DNA of 64,000 bases, from positions 62,001-126,000 of the forward strand of contig JAKGSH010000010.1 in the NCBI GenBank assembly GCA_021568835.1, in the 5' to 3' direction. Of this stretch, positions 37,563 to 45,692 are shown in pieces; position 1 is the first letter of the stretch; the number at the start of each line of letters is the position of its first letter. Under the pieces are notes generated by a model, which saw nothing but the letters and a program-made list of their open reading frames with translations, searched no databases and was not told the origin of the DNA. The position numbers and the translations under genes were made by a program. Origin of the DNA: Streptomyces sp. Tue 6430 (GTDB lineage: Bacteria; Actinomycetota; Actinomycetes; Streptomycetales; Streptomycetaceae).

Positions 37563-38831
37563 GTGACCGATCCCTGGGTGGCCCTGGAACCGGGGGCCGA
37601 CCCCGCCGAGCGTGTACGGACACTGCGGCGGGCGCACGACGCGTTCACCGAGGCGGGCCGAGTGCCGCGGCCGGTACGGTCCGTGGTGGCCGACTCGTGG
37701 CGACGGTCGGCGCGGGCGGGCGTCGGGCCGGACGGCACCGCGGACGTGGAGCTGACCGACGCGGACCTCGGCGCCTACCGGGCCGAGCATCCACTGGCGC
37801 GGGTGATGCCGCTGTTCCGGGAGTTGATGGGCACGTTCGCCGCCGACGGAGAACATCTCCTCGCGGTCTGCGACGCGCACGGCCGGCTGCTCTGGGTGGA
37901 GGGTCACCCGGCGACCCGGCGGCGGGCGGGGCGGATGAACTTCGTGCCGGGCGCGCGGTGGTCGGAGACCGCGGTGGGGACGAACGCGCCGGGGACGGCG
38001 GTCGCCGTGGACCGGCCGGTGCAGGTGTTCGCGGCCGAGCACTTCATCCGGCGGGTGCAGCCGTGGACGTGCGCGGCGGCGCCGGTGCACGATCCGCGGA
38101 CCGGGCGGGTGCTGGGCGCGGTGGACATCACCGGCGGCGACGGGCTGGCGCATCCGCACAGCCTGGGCTTCGTCCAGGCGGTCGCACGGGCCGCGGAGTC
38201 ACACCTCGCGCTGCTCGCCCCGGAGCGGCCGGAGACCGACCCGCCCGAGCTGACCGTGCTGGGGCGCGACGAGGCATACCTCACCGCGGGCGGGCGGCGG
38301 ATCAGGCTCAGCCGACGGCACAGCGAGATCCTGGTGCTGCTGGCCCGCCACCCGGAGGGCCTGACCGGGGACGAGTTGCTGTGCGCGCTGTACGAGGACG
38401 AGTCGGTGACGCCGGTGACGCTGCGGGTCGAACTCGCCCGGCTGCGCGGGGTGCTGGGACCGGGACTGCTGGCCTCGCGACCGTACCGGCTCACCGTCCC
38501 CGTCGAGTCGGACGTCACCGTCGTGGAACGGCGGCTGGCGGCCGGGGCGGTCACGGCCGCGATCACGGCGTACACCGGGCCACCGCTGCCGGCGTCGCGG
38601 GCACCGGCGGTGGTACGGCTCCGCAGCCGCCTGGCCGACGGCCTGCGCGCCGCCCTGCTGGCCGGCCGGGACCCCGACCTGCTCGCCGACTGGGCACACA
38701 CGCCGTGGGGCGAGGACGACATCGACGTGTGGCGGGCGCTGGCAGCGGCACGCCCGACGGCCGCGGTACGAGCCCGGCTGGCCGCCCTGGAGTCGGAGCT
38801 GGCGGCGCCGGCGTCGTGGACGCGCCGCTGA
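37563..38831 (+). CDS. GAF-domain regulator with C-terminal winged helix, likely activator of the aldehyde dehydrogenase gene
   Basis: 422 residues. The N-terminus resembles AcoR-type activators (VRSVVADSWRRSARAGV), followed by a GAF sensor (about residues 80-220, FVPGARWSETAVGTNAPGTA). There is no AAA+ or Fis domain; instead a winged-helix region similar to the OmpR/AfsR type follows (LSRRHSEILVLLARHPEGLT, then VTLRVELARLRGVLG). GTG start with GGAGGACG. Same strand as, and 166 bp before, the aldehyde dehydrogenase gene. In relatives, such proteins sense alcohol/aldehyde-type signals; here that is inference from position. Confidence 0.82.
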   Translation: MTDPWVALEPGADPAERVRTLRRAHDAFTEAGRVPRPVRSVVADSWRRSARAGVGPDGTADVELTDADLGAYRAEHPLARVMPLFRELMGTFAADGEHLLAVCDAHGRLLWVEGHPATRRRAGRMNFVPGARWSETAVGTNAPGTAVAVDRPVQVFAAEHFIRRVQPWTCAAAPVHDPRTGRVLGAVDITGGDGLAHPHSLGFVQAVARAAESHLALLAPERPETDPPELTVLGRDEAYLTAGGRRIRLSRRHSEILVLLARHPEGLTGDELLCALYEDESVTPVTLRVELARLRGVLGPGLLASRPYRLTVPVESDVTVVERRLAAGAVTAAITAYTGPPLPASRAPAVVRLRSRLADGLRAALLAGRDPDLLADWAHTPWGEDDIDVWRALAAARPTAAVRARLAALESELAAPASWTRR

Positions 38832-38911
38832 TCACCGGCCGCCCGCCCGCTCCGGCACGGTCGGCGGACGCTCCACCGGAACGCCCCGATCCGGTCGCGG
38901 CCGCGCCCCGC

Positions 38912-38929
38912 GCAACGTGCATGCAACGT
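38912..38929. promoter_or_regulatory. Direct repeat upstream of the aldehyde dehydrogenase gene
   Basis: GCAACGT-GCAT-GCAACGT, two 7-bp direct repeats 11 bp apart (about one helical turn), roughly 70 bp before the start codon. They are positioned like an activator site. The GAF-winged-helix protein encoded upstream is the obvious candidate binder. Confidence 0.45.
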
Positions 38930-38997
38930 CGGCCTGCCTAGCCTCGCGCGCAGAGCTGTCCAACGGCGGGCAGCGCTGCTGAGGGAGGCCCTCCACC

Positions 38998-40521
38998 ATG
39001 ACCCGTTACGCGGCGCCCGGAACCGACGGCGCGATCGTCTCCTACCAGGCGCGTTACGACCACTTCATCGGCGGCGAGTACGTGCCTCCGGCCCGCGGCC
39101 GGTACTTCGAGAACCCGTCCCCGGTGAACGGGCAGCCGTTCGCCGAGGTGGCCCGCGGCACGGCGGAGGACGTGGAGCGGGCGCTCGACGCGGCGCACGC
39201 GGCCGCGCCGGGCTGGGGCCGGACGTCGGCGAGCGAGCGCTCCGACATCCTGCTGAAGATCGCGGACCGCATGGAGGCCCACCTGGAGCCCCTCGCGGTC
39301 GCGGAGAGCTGGGAGAACGGCAAGCCGGTCCGCGAGACGCTGGCGGCGGACATCCCGCTGGCCATCGACCACTTCCGCTACTTCGCGGGGGCGGTCCGAG
39401 GGCAGGAGGGCTCCCTCAGCGAACTCGACGAGGACACGGTGGCGTACCACTTCCACGAGCCGCTCGGGGTGGTCGCGCAGATCATCCCGTGGAACTTCCC
39501 CATCCTGATGGCGACGTGGAAGCTCGCGCCGGCCCTCGCCGCCGGCAACGCGGTGGTCATCAAGCCCGCCGAGCAGACACCGGTGTCGCTGCACTACTGG
39601 ATGAGTCTGGTCGCGGACCTGCTGCCGCCGGGCGTGGTGAACATCGTCAACGGCTTCGGCGAGGAGGCGGGCAAACCGCTCGCGTCCAGCCCGCGGGTGG
39701 CGAAGGTCGCGTTCACCGGTGAGACGTCGACCGGGCGGCTGATCATGCAGTACGCCGCGGAGAACCTGAAGCCGGTCACGCTGGAACTGGGTGGCAAGTC
39801 GCCGAACATCTTCTTCGACGACGTCTGGGAGAAGGACGACGACCTGCGCGACAAGGCCCTGGAGGGCTTCACGATGTTCGCGCTGAACCAGGGCGAGGTG
39901 TGCACCTGCCCGTCGCGCGGACTGGTCCAGCGCGGCAACTACTCCGAGTTCATGGCGGCCGCCGTGGCCCGCACCGAACTGATCAGGCCCGGACACCCGC
40001 TGGACACCGACACGATGATCGGCGCCCAGGCGTCCGGCGACCAGCTCAGCAAGATCCTCTCGTACATCGACATCGGTCGGCAGGAGGGCGCGAAGATCCT
40101 CACCGGTGGCGAACGCGCCGACTACGACGGTGAGTTGAAGGGCGGCTACTACGTCCAGCCGACCATCTTCGAGGGCGACAACCGCATGCGGATCTTCCAG
40201 GAGGAGATCTTCGGCCCGGTCGTCTCGGTGGCCTCGTTCGACGACTTCGAGGACGCCGTCAAGATCGCCAACGACACGCCGTACGGCCTCGGCGCCGGCG
40301 TGTGGACGCGGGACATCAACACGGCGTACCGCGCGGGACGGGCCATCCAGGCGGGCCGCATCTGGACCAACTGCTACCACGCCTACCCGGCCCACGCGGC
40401 GTTCGGCGGCTACAAGCAGTCGGGAATCGGCCGCGAGACGCACAAGATGATGCTGGAGCACTACCAGCAGACGAAGAACATTCTTTGTTCTTACAGCCCT
40501 CAGAAACTTGGCTTCTTCTAG
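38998..40521 (+). CDS. exaC: NAD-dependent acetaldehyde/aliphatic aldehyde dehydrogenase (ExaC type) with a replaced 3' end
   Basis: 507-residue ALDH that oxidises short aldehydes to acids. Active site: LELGGKSPN with catalytic Glu, and [12 protein letters not shown] with catalytic Cys. Rossmann motif [20 protein letters not shown] and FTGETSTG for NAD. The last 14-15 codons (from about 40479) abruptly change to AT-rich codons (ATT CTT TGT TCT ... AAA CTT) yet still encode a family-like end, [15 protein letters not shown]. Two further copies of the 3' end, with normal GC-rich codons (KNLLVSYSPKKPGFF), lie 1.4 and 2.9 kb downstream. The gene is intact and expressed presumably under the upstream GAF regulator. 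Confidence 0.93.
   Translation: MTRYAAPGTDGAIVSYQARYDHFIGGEYVPPARGRYFENPSPVNGQPFAEVARGTAEDVERALDAAHAAAPGWGRTSASERSDILLKIADRMEAHLEPLAVAESWENGKPVRETLAADIPLAIDHFRYFAGAVRGQEGSLSELDEDTVAYHFHEPLGVVAQIIPWNFPILMATWKLAPALAAGNAVVIKPAEQTPVSLHYWMSLVADLLPPGVVNIVNGFGEEAGKPLASSPRVAKVAFTGETSTGRLIMQYAAENLKPVTLELGGKSPNIFFDDVWEKDDDLRDKALEGFTMFALNQGEVCTCPSRGLVQRGNYSEFMAAAVARTELIRPGHPLDTDTMIGAQASGDQLSKILSYIDIGRQEGAKILTGGERADYDGELKGGYYVQPTIFEGDNRMRIFQEEIFGPVVSVASFDDFEDAVKIANDTPYGLGAGVWTRDINTAYRAGRAIQAGRIWTNCYHAYPAHAAFGGYKQSGIGRETHKMMLEHYQQTKNILCSYSPQKLGFF
40463..40521 (+). repeat. att-like repeat copy A (functional 3' end of the ALDH gene)
   Basis: 59-bp segment running from ACCAGCAGACGAAGAA to the TAG stop. The first 16 bp are identical to copy B; the rest is about 60-65% identical to B but preserves the protein end. 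The low-GC codons begin just after the 16-bp identity, as expected if recombination in that core brought in a new 3' end. Confidence 0.65.
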
Positions 40522-40529
40522 AGCCTGAA

Positions 40530-40572
40530 GTCGGGTTGCCTGGAGGCATCGTTGCGCTCCAGGCAACCCGAC
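40530..40572 (+). terminator. Perfect 16-bp hairpin after copy A
   Basis: GTCGGGTTGCCTGGAG and its exact reverse complement around an 11-nt loop, starting eight bases after the ALDH stop. Strong intrinsic-type terminator without a T-run. It differs completely from the hairpin after copy B, so it probably arrived with the inserted DNA. Confidence 0.8.
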
Positions 40573-40859
40573 ACGAAAGATACCCCGTGTAATCAATTGG
40601 GTTCTTAAAGCTACCAACCGGCATCCAAGAGCTCGTAACACGATCTTGTTGAAGTGTTCTGGCCGGGTTGGGACGAGTCGGCGCTTGCATGCCAGGACGC
40701 TTCCGATGCCGTGATCATTCCTCTGCCTCTGGATCATCGCCTTGGCTGGGGTGGTGCCGAGGGGCCAAGTTGCCATAGCGCTGAGTACGCCCGGAGTCCG
40801 TGACGTGCGCCTGCCACGGTGGTGGGCAACCGTTTGTTGATCTCAGCTGTCACATGCAC
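40573..40859. other. Lower-GC junction DNA
   Basis: About 290 bp with reduced GC (stretches such as GTGTAATCAATTGGGTTCTTAA). Neither strand gives a convincing gene. It looks like foreign or decayed sequence belonging to the first islet. Confidence 0.45.
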
Positions 40860-41490
40860 ATGACGACGATGCCTGGCCTCCCTTCCCTCGTGCTGCGCGG
40901 CACCGGCGCCACCGCCCGCTTCGGGGACGGATTCGACTATGTGCAGTGGGAACAGGACGGGCGCGTGATACGGATTCCGTTGGAGGCCATCGAAACGGTG
41001 CAGCCTCGACCGCTCGTTCGAGGTCATGCTGACGACCACAGAGGCCGACCGCCCTGCCGCCGTGTACGCCGTCCACAATGCCAGCGCCGCCGCCGTGGCC
41101 ACGTTCTGCGCCGCCCTGCGGCCGGGCGGTTGGCGGCTCGTTCCGCCCGAACTGCGGGACGCCTGACAGGAGGCCTTCGACGCGGAACCGGCCGCTCCCG
41201 ACCTTTCGGCACCCTGTCCGCACTGCGGCGCGACCGATCTCCACCGCTGGTACCGGGCGGACGGCCCGCTGGACGAGACGTTCGACGGGGTCCAGGCCGT
41301 CGCCTACGGATGGCGCACCGAGTGGTGCGCCTCGTGCCACCTCTGCCACGAGGACGGCGACAGCTTCGTACCGGACCACTGGCAATCTCCGTACGACGTG
41401 CCCGAGGCGTACGAGATGAAGTTCGCCCCGCGCTACATCGAGGCCGCCCGCCAGAGGAAACTCACCACCGAACCGACTCGGAACGACTGA
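40860..41490 (+). pseudogene. Decayed hypothetical gene with zinc-ribbon-like cysteines
   Basis: The first frame (MTTMPGLPSLVLRGTGATAR...EAIETVQ) is followed, after one extra base near 41003-41006, by LDRSFEVMLTTTEADRPAAV. An in-frame TGA at about 41164-41166 (probably once TGG) then interrupts it before QEAFDAEPAAPDLSAPCPHCG, CASCHLCHEDG and a stop at 41490. Two CxxC pairs suggest a zinc-binding domain. Unlike the other frame breaks in the window, this has an insertion and a nonsense change, so it looks like true decay. No ribosome site is seen before the ATG. The original function is unknown. Confidence 0.6.
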
Positions 41491-41889
41491 GACCGACGAC
41501 GGTGCCGTGCTTCCCGCCACGTGAACAACAGGGAGGCGCGGCCCGTCGATCGGACCTTCGGATGTTCGCTTCGTGTCAGGAGACGGCATGACGAGACCAC
41601 CCTGCCGGTAGAGCTCGTCGAGGGCGAGCGCTCCGGGCGTGTCCGGGGAGGGGCAGGAGCAGCTCTGCCGAGGAGTCACCTGCGCGGCGTTCGTGTTCCG
41701 TCGGCCGGCGGACAGAGAACACCGAGGCGACGGTGGCCGATGGTTCGGCGAAAACCGCAGGTCGACGCCAAGGTGCTGAGACCGCTGTTCGGTCCCCTTC
41801 CAAGATCCGGACCGTATGCGGGCCAAGGTCCACCCATACCCCTCCACAAGGCGCATTTGTGCTGGTCAGAACCAAGCGAAGGGTGTACC
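41491..41889. other. Non-coding-looking remainder of the first islet
   Basis: About 400 bp between the pseudogene and copy B. No open frame has consistent codon bias and I recognise nothing in it, including no recombinase fragment. Confidence 0.4.
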
Positions 41890-41948
41890 ACCAGCAGACG
41901 AAGAATCTTCTGGTGTCGTACTCGCCGAAGAAGCCGGGCTTCTTCTAG
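41890..41948 (+). repeat. att-like repeat copy B (displaced ALDH 3' end)
   Basis: 59-bp segment with GC-rich codons encoding QTKNLLVSYSPKKPGFF and TAG, the end expected for a native ExaC-type dehydrogenase. Homology to the gene stops sharply at ACCAGCAG; the sequence before it is unrelated. It is 55/59 identical to copy C. Confidence 0.7.
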
Positions 41949-42181
41949 ACGCACGGGAAAGGCGCCTGACCTGGGTTTTCACCCGTCAGGCGCCCTTCGC
42001 CGGGCCCGCTCTCGACCGAGCCCGGCTTGCGTGCCGACTCCCGATTCCTCCCACGGTCGCACCCCTCCTGACCAGCGCTTCCGAACCAGTCACGGACCAC
42101 ACCCCCGGTCCGTCCCTCGGGTACGTCACCTTGGCTGACGCGCCGCCACTCGTCCATGGACTGCTCAACGAGACGGTTCAC
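41946..42181 (-). other. Possible gene remnant
   Basis: A minus-strand frame entering from about 42255 reads DCLRAAKFLDGLREQ then VNRLVEQSMDEWRRVSQGD with reasonable codon bias, and runs on into copy B. It lacks a proper start and I do not recognise it. It may be a truncated gene carried with the second islet, or chance. Between 42182 and 42382 nothing else is supported. Confidence 0.2.
41961..41994 (+). terminator. Hairpin after copy B, probably the original ALDH terminator
   Basis: GGCGCCTGAC and its perfect complement with an inner GGGT/ACCC stem and a 2-nt bulge, starting 13 bases after the TAG of copy B. It sits where a native terminator of the dehydrogenase gene would be. Confidence 0.75.
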
Positions 42182-42382
42182 CTGCTCCCGAAGGCCGTCG
42201 AGGAACTTGGCGGCACGCAGACAGTCGGCGCGGGACCGATCCTCTGCTCGCCCTTAGGGTCGCGGGACGCAGCGGGGCCGCGCAGGCCACCATGCGCAAC
42301 TCGCGAGCCCCGGGCCAGACTCCCGACCCACGGCAGATTCCCTGCTCGCCGCCCACCTCTATGATCAACTTTGACCGTTTCA

Positions 42383-42411
42383 TTGACATTTCAGCCGGAG
42401 ACCTTCATGTT
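42383..42411 (+). promoter_or_regulatory. Probable promoter of the LPMO gene
   Basis: Perfect -35 TTGACA at 42383-42388, a 17-bp spacer and a weak -10 (CATGTT, 42406-42411). The CebR box begins at the last base of the -10, so the repressor would cover the start site. Confidence 0.5.
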
Positions 42412-42424
42412 GGGAGCGCTCCCA
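42411..42424. promoter_or_regulatory. CebR operator
   Basis: TGGGAGCGCTCCCA, the exact 14-bp palindrome bound by CebR, the LacI-family repressor of Streptomyces cellulose-utilisation genes that is released by cellobiose. It lies 32 bp before the LPMO start codon. No cebR gene is in the window; control would be in trans. Confidence 0.92.
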
Positions 42425-42456
42425 TCACAGCTTGCAACTGGAAGGAGTCCCCCCAC

Positions 42457-43131
42457 ATGCGCAAACAGATTCCGTTAGCCGGGCGTTCACGGTCGCCCCT
42501 CCGCCGGCCTCTCCAGGCGCTCGTCATGCTGTTCGCCGTGGTTGTCGGCGCACTGACCTGGTCGGCCCCCGCCCAAGCCCACGGCACCGTCGTCGACCCC
42601 GCCTCCCGCGCGTACCAGTGCTGGAAGACGTGGGGCAGCAACCACACGAACCCGGCCATGCAGACCGAGGATCCGATGTGCTGGCAGGCCTTCCAGGCCA
42701 ACTCCGACACCATGTGGAACTGGATGAGCGCGCTCCGCGACGGCCTCGGTGGTCAGTTCCAGGCGCGGACCCCCGACGGGACGCTCTGCAGCAACAACCT
42801 CTCGAGGAACGACAGCCTGAACAAGCCCGGGCAGTGGAGGACCACCACCGTCGGCAACAACTTCTCGGTCCACCTGCACGACCAGGCGTCCCACGGTGCC
42901 GACTACTTGAAGGTCTACGTGAGCAAGCAGGGCTTCGACCCCAAGACCCAGAAACTGGGATGGGGCAACCTCGACTTCATCACGCAGACCGGCCGCTTCG
43001 CCCCGGCACAGGACATCACGTTCCCCGTCCAGACCTCCGGCTACACCGGACACCACGTCCTGTTCGTGATCTGGCAGGCCTCGCACCTCGACCAGGCCTA
43101 CATGTGGTGCAGCGACGTGAACTTCGGCTGA
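42457..43131 (+). CDS. Secreted AA10 lytic polysaccharide monooxygenase
   Basis: 224-residue copper enzyme that oxidatively cleaves crystalline cellulose or chitin. The signal peptide ends APAQA, and cleavage leaves His1 of HGTVVDP, half of the copper histidine brace; the second His is in DQASHGADYLKVYV. The C-terminal WCSDVNFG is typical of AA10. There is one catalytic domain and no CBM. Cys pairs (QCWK, MCWQ, LCSN, WCSD) suggest disulfides. Codon 7 is TTA (42475-42477), so translation should depend on the bldA tRNA. RBS GAAGGAG. The CebR box implies a cellulose role. The gene lies between att-like copies B and C. Confidence 0.93.
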   Translation: MRKQIPLAGRSRSPLRRPLQALVMLFAVVVGALTWSAPAQAHGTVVDPASRAYQCWKTWGSNHTNPAMQTEDPMCWQAFQANSDTMWNWMSALRDGLGGQFQARTPDGTLCSNNLSRNDSLNKPGQWRTTTVGNNFSVHLHDQASHGADYLKVYVSKQGFDPKTQKLGWGNLDFITQTGRFAPAQDITFPVQTSGYTGHHVLFVIWQASHLDQAYMWCSDVNFG

Positions 43132-43343
43132 GCCGGGGAGCGCCGCACACGGCACCGGCCTCGGTCAGGCGCCGGTGACCCGCCGCCCGGCCGACCGAGC
43201 TCCGTCGGGTCAGGGGACCCGTTGGGTCACCCTGCCCGACGGGGCTTCCTGCGCTTGATCCGGACCAGGTGCCGACCAACTCGGCTCAGCGGCAGACGAT
43301 TCCACCTTGTGCCGCAGGTCAGAGGCGACGGTGAGCGTGTAGC

Positions 43344-43402
43344 ACCGGCAGACGAAGAACCTGCTGGTGTCGTACTCGCCGAAGAAGCCGGGCTTCTTCC
43401 AG
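43344..43402 (+). repeat. att-like repeat copy C
   Basis: 59-bp copy differing from B at four positions, one of which turns the TAG stop into CAG. Homology again begins at ACC[A/G]GCAG and ends at the old stop codon. The DNA before and after is unrelated to the dehydrogenase gene. It closes the LPMO-containing islet. Confidence 0.68.
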
Positions 43403-43612
43403 GTTCCGTCCGGCCGATCTCGGGTTGTGGGAGGATGCCGCCCATGGCTTACATCCGAAGGGGCCGTGCCTCGTAGAACACCAGCTTCACTTCGGCCGCG
43501 GAAACGCGGCTGGGGCAGCCCCTGGGTGCGGTATCGCGATGTCCCAGGTCTGTCGGGAGCGGCGAATGCCGCTGTCCGTGTGCTCGAACGGGAGCGATTG
43601 TCTCCGGGCATC

Positions 43613-43876
43613 GTGGCGGTGTCGCTGAGCGTGTGGTCCGTGCGTGTCCACGGCACGAGGCGCCGGTGGAGACAAGGGGAGACGGAGTTCACCTGCCTCT
43701 GCTGCGGCGAGGGTTGGGCCCGGGACAAGCTGCAAGACGCTCTGTTCATGCTTCCGCCGAGGGCCGCCGGTGAACTTCGGGTGCAGGTCGAGCGCCTGGA
43801 CGCGGTGCTCCTCGGGCGAACGCATCACGAGCCGGCAGAAGAACCGGAGTCGGCGTGGTGGCATCGCAGGTGCTGA
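43613..43876 (+). CDS. Small hypothetical protein with CxCC motif
   Basis: About 87 residues; the recognisable part is TCLCCGEGWARDKLQDALFM, LPPRAAGELRVQVERLDAVL, RTHHEP and a Trp/Arg end (WWHRRC). I recall similar small Streptomyces hypotheticals with a metal-binding-like cysteine cluster. The start is unsure: in-frame GTGs at 43613, 43619, 43631 and 43640 all lack a strong ribosome site. The frame stays open back through copy C, which is probably coincidence. 43403-43612 shows nothing else. Confidence 0.5.
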   Translation: MAVSLSVWSVRVHGTRRRWRQGETEFTCLCCGEGWARDKLQDALFMLPPRAAGELRVQVERLDAVLLGRTHHEPAEEPESAWWHRRC

Positions 43877-44243
43877 CCGTACCGATGTCGCCCACTGGTT
43901 CGTCGGCTCTTGCGTGACCGGTCGGGGGATCCGGCAGAGGCGGAGTGGCGACGTCCGGAGCCGCATCACGGCCCCCGCCCGGATGACGTGCCCGGAGCCA
44001 CTCGGTCTCGGGGGGGGTGGCGGTCGGGAGGTCCGAGGAGCTGTCGCCCCTTCGGTGTTCGGGCAGAGTGCGCCGTCCGCCATCGCCGCACTCGAGGCCG
44101 GGTCCCCACGGGCCTGCCGGGTCGGGTCGGGCCTGCCGGGTCGGGTCGGGTCGGGTCGGGTCGGGTGCAAGAATGCCGCCCTTGAGCGAACATGCACGGG
44201 CTCGCGCTGAGGTACGGGCCGCGTCGGGAGTCGGGGGGTAACC
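43877..44243. other. Intergenic region before the 44244 gene
   Basis: About 370 bp with no gene I can support. It holds the CGGGT pentamer array at 44119-44166 and a G-rich ribosome site (GGGGGG) just before the ATG at 44244. Confidence 0.4.
44119..44166 (+). repeat. CGGGT pentamer array
   Basis: At least seven CGGGT units, in blocks of two and five separated by one GGCCTGC spacer, about 80 bp upstream of the start at 44244. Multiple GGG runs on the plus strand could form a G-quadruplex. Confidence 0.75.
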
Positions 44244-45074
44244 ATGGCGGTGGTCATGTGTCCGTTGTGCAGTGACGACGAGGACGTCGAGATGGTGGGT
44301 GTCCTCGACGACGGACGCCAACTCGTCAGACACCGGTGCGGCTTCGAGTGGAAGCACCGGGTCGCCGTCACCCCCCGGGGGAATTCCCCCCGCTCCTTCA
44401 GCGACCTCAAGGCCCGCTTCCCGAAGCCCGAAGACGTCGAGCCCCGGTGGCGGGAACGGGCGACCCGGCTCAAGGAGCGGTACCTCGCCACCAGACCGGG
44501 CTTCGACCCCGAAGTGGCGGCCTACTGGGCGAAGTACCGGCAGATCTTCTCTCCCGACGGACTGCGGACGAGTGACCCGAGGCTCCTCAAGGACTTCGCC
44601 AACTCCGACATCGGAGCCCACCCGGGCAACCAGGCCACGTTCAACTCCGCGTGGAACACCATGGGGGACACCGCGGCCGGGGAGGCCACGAGCAAGACCA
44701 TCGCGTACCTCCTGCACGGGCCTGCCGACGTCCCGGTCGAGGACCGGCTGCAGCAGCTCCTGAGCGGCACCCAGCCGTTCGCCATGACCGGCTTCAAGGA
44801 AGCCCTCCTCACGAGGGTTCTCTGCGTGATGGAGCCCGAACGGTTCCTGTCGATCCTCAAGTACACGACAGAGGCGGGCGGCAAGCGCGAGATCGCGCGG
44901 CTGGTCTACGGCCTGGAGCTGCCGACGCCGGAGTCGGTGAACTGGACGCTCGGCCGGCTCATCCTCTGGAGCAACGACCTCCTGCGTGCCCTCGTCGGCG
45001 AAGGGTTCGCCAACCAGCAGCACTCCGCCGCGTTCCTGTGGTGGGCCAAGGACCAGCCCGACGGGCCGCAGTAG
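44244..45074 (+). CDS. Hypothetical protein with N-terminal zinc ribbon
   Basis: 276 residues. The N-terminus CPLCSDDEDVEMVGVLDDGR then RHRCGFEW looks like a zinc ribbon with an unusual spacing. The C-terminal 130 residues (TGFKEALLTRVLCVMEPERF, IARLVYGLELP, GRLILWSNDLL, HSAAFLWWAKDQ) resemble, from memory, a domain found at the N-terminus of some actinobacterial McrB-like restriction ATPases, here without any AAA+ part. A defence link is therefore possible but weak. G-rich ribosome site before the ATG. No nuclease or ATPase is adjacent. Confidence 0.7.
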   Translation: MAVVMCPLCSDDEDVEMVGVLDDGRQLVRHRCGFEWKHRVAVTPRGNSPRSFSDLKARFPKPEDVEPRWRERATRLKERYLATRPGFDPEVAAYWAKYRQIFSPDGLRTSDPRLLKDFANSDIGAHPGNQATFNSAWNTMGDTAAGEATSKTIAYLLHGPADVPVEDRLQQLLSGTQPFAMTGFKEALLTRVLCVMEPERFLSILKYTTEAGGKREIARLVYGLELPTPESVNWTLGRLILWSNDLLRALVGEGFANQQHSAAFLWWAKDQPDGPQ

Positions 45075-45692
45075 GCGAACATCTCTGCCGGTGGGGAAGG
45101 CCGTGCGGGCAGAGACCTCGGGCACCGGTCACGCGGGAGCATTCAGGGATCGGCGCGGGCCCTGTCGCTCCCGCTGTCGAGGCAGAGGACGTCCGGGCCG
45201 ACCCGGATGCCGGGATGTGCCGCGACCGCGAGAACGGTTGCGGTCCCGTGCGGGGTGGCACCGCAAGCCGTCCGTTCGCAGCCGACGGCAGGGTTCGCCG
45301 GCGGATGGAGGCGACGCGCGTTCCGTCCGTGGCTGCCGCGTGCGACGCATCACGGACGGCGGGAGCCGGGAAGTGTCTCGGCGCCGGGCTGCGAGCTGGC
45401 AGACATGATCGGGCCCGCGTTTTCAGCGCGGCCGACCCGCAGGGCGCGCGGCGTGGAGGCATCCGCGCCGGTCTCCGGGCGTTCGGCGCGCGCCCGGGTC
45501 CGACAGCCCCGGGCGACCGACCGGCAGACGGGTGCCGATCGGGCTCCCGTCCTGCCCGGAGGGGCTGACACCGCTCCCACGGACGGACACGCACGCCGAA
45601 CCGGTGCCGCCCCGCGCCCTGCCGTACCCGCCGGGGCCGGGGCGCCCCCGCCCGCGTCTTCTGCGGTTGCGTGGACCGACGTCGGGCAGGCC
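45075..45692. other. 618-bp region without a supported gene
   Basis: Every long open frame here is a high-GC shadow with no family-like content. I see no strong hairpin or palindrome. It lies between convergent genes. Confidence 0.4.

Noticed and set aside
40860..41490. Treating this as another sequencing-error frameshift
   Set aside because: It needs a one-base insertion rather than a deletion and also has an in-frame stop, unlike every other break in the window.
40522..43343. Integrase, resolvase or transposase within the islets
   Set aside because: I read all frames and found no recombinase motif or recognisable fragment; the mobile-element idea rests only on the repeated ALDH ends.
43367..43876. 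A 169-residue protein starting inside att-like copy C
   Set aside because: The first third is the ALDH end read through plus unrelated sequence; only the last 85 or so residues look like a protein.
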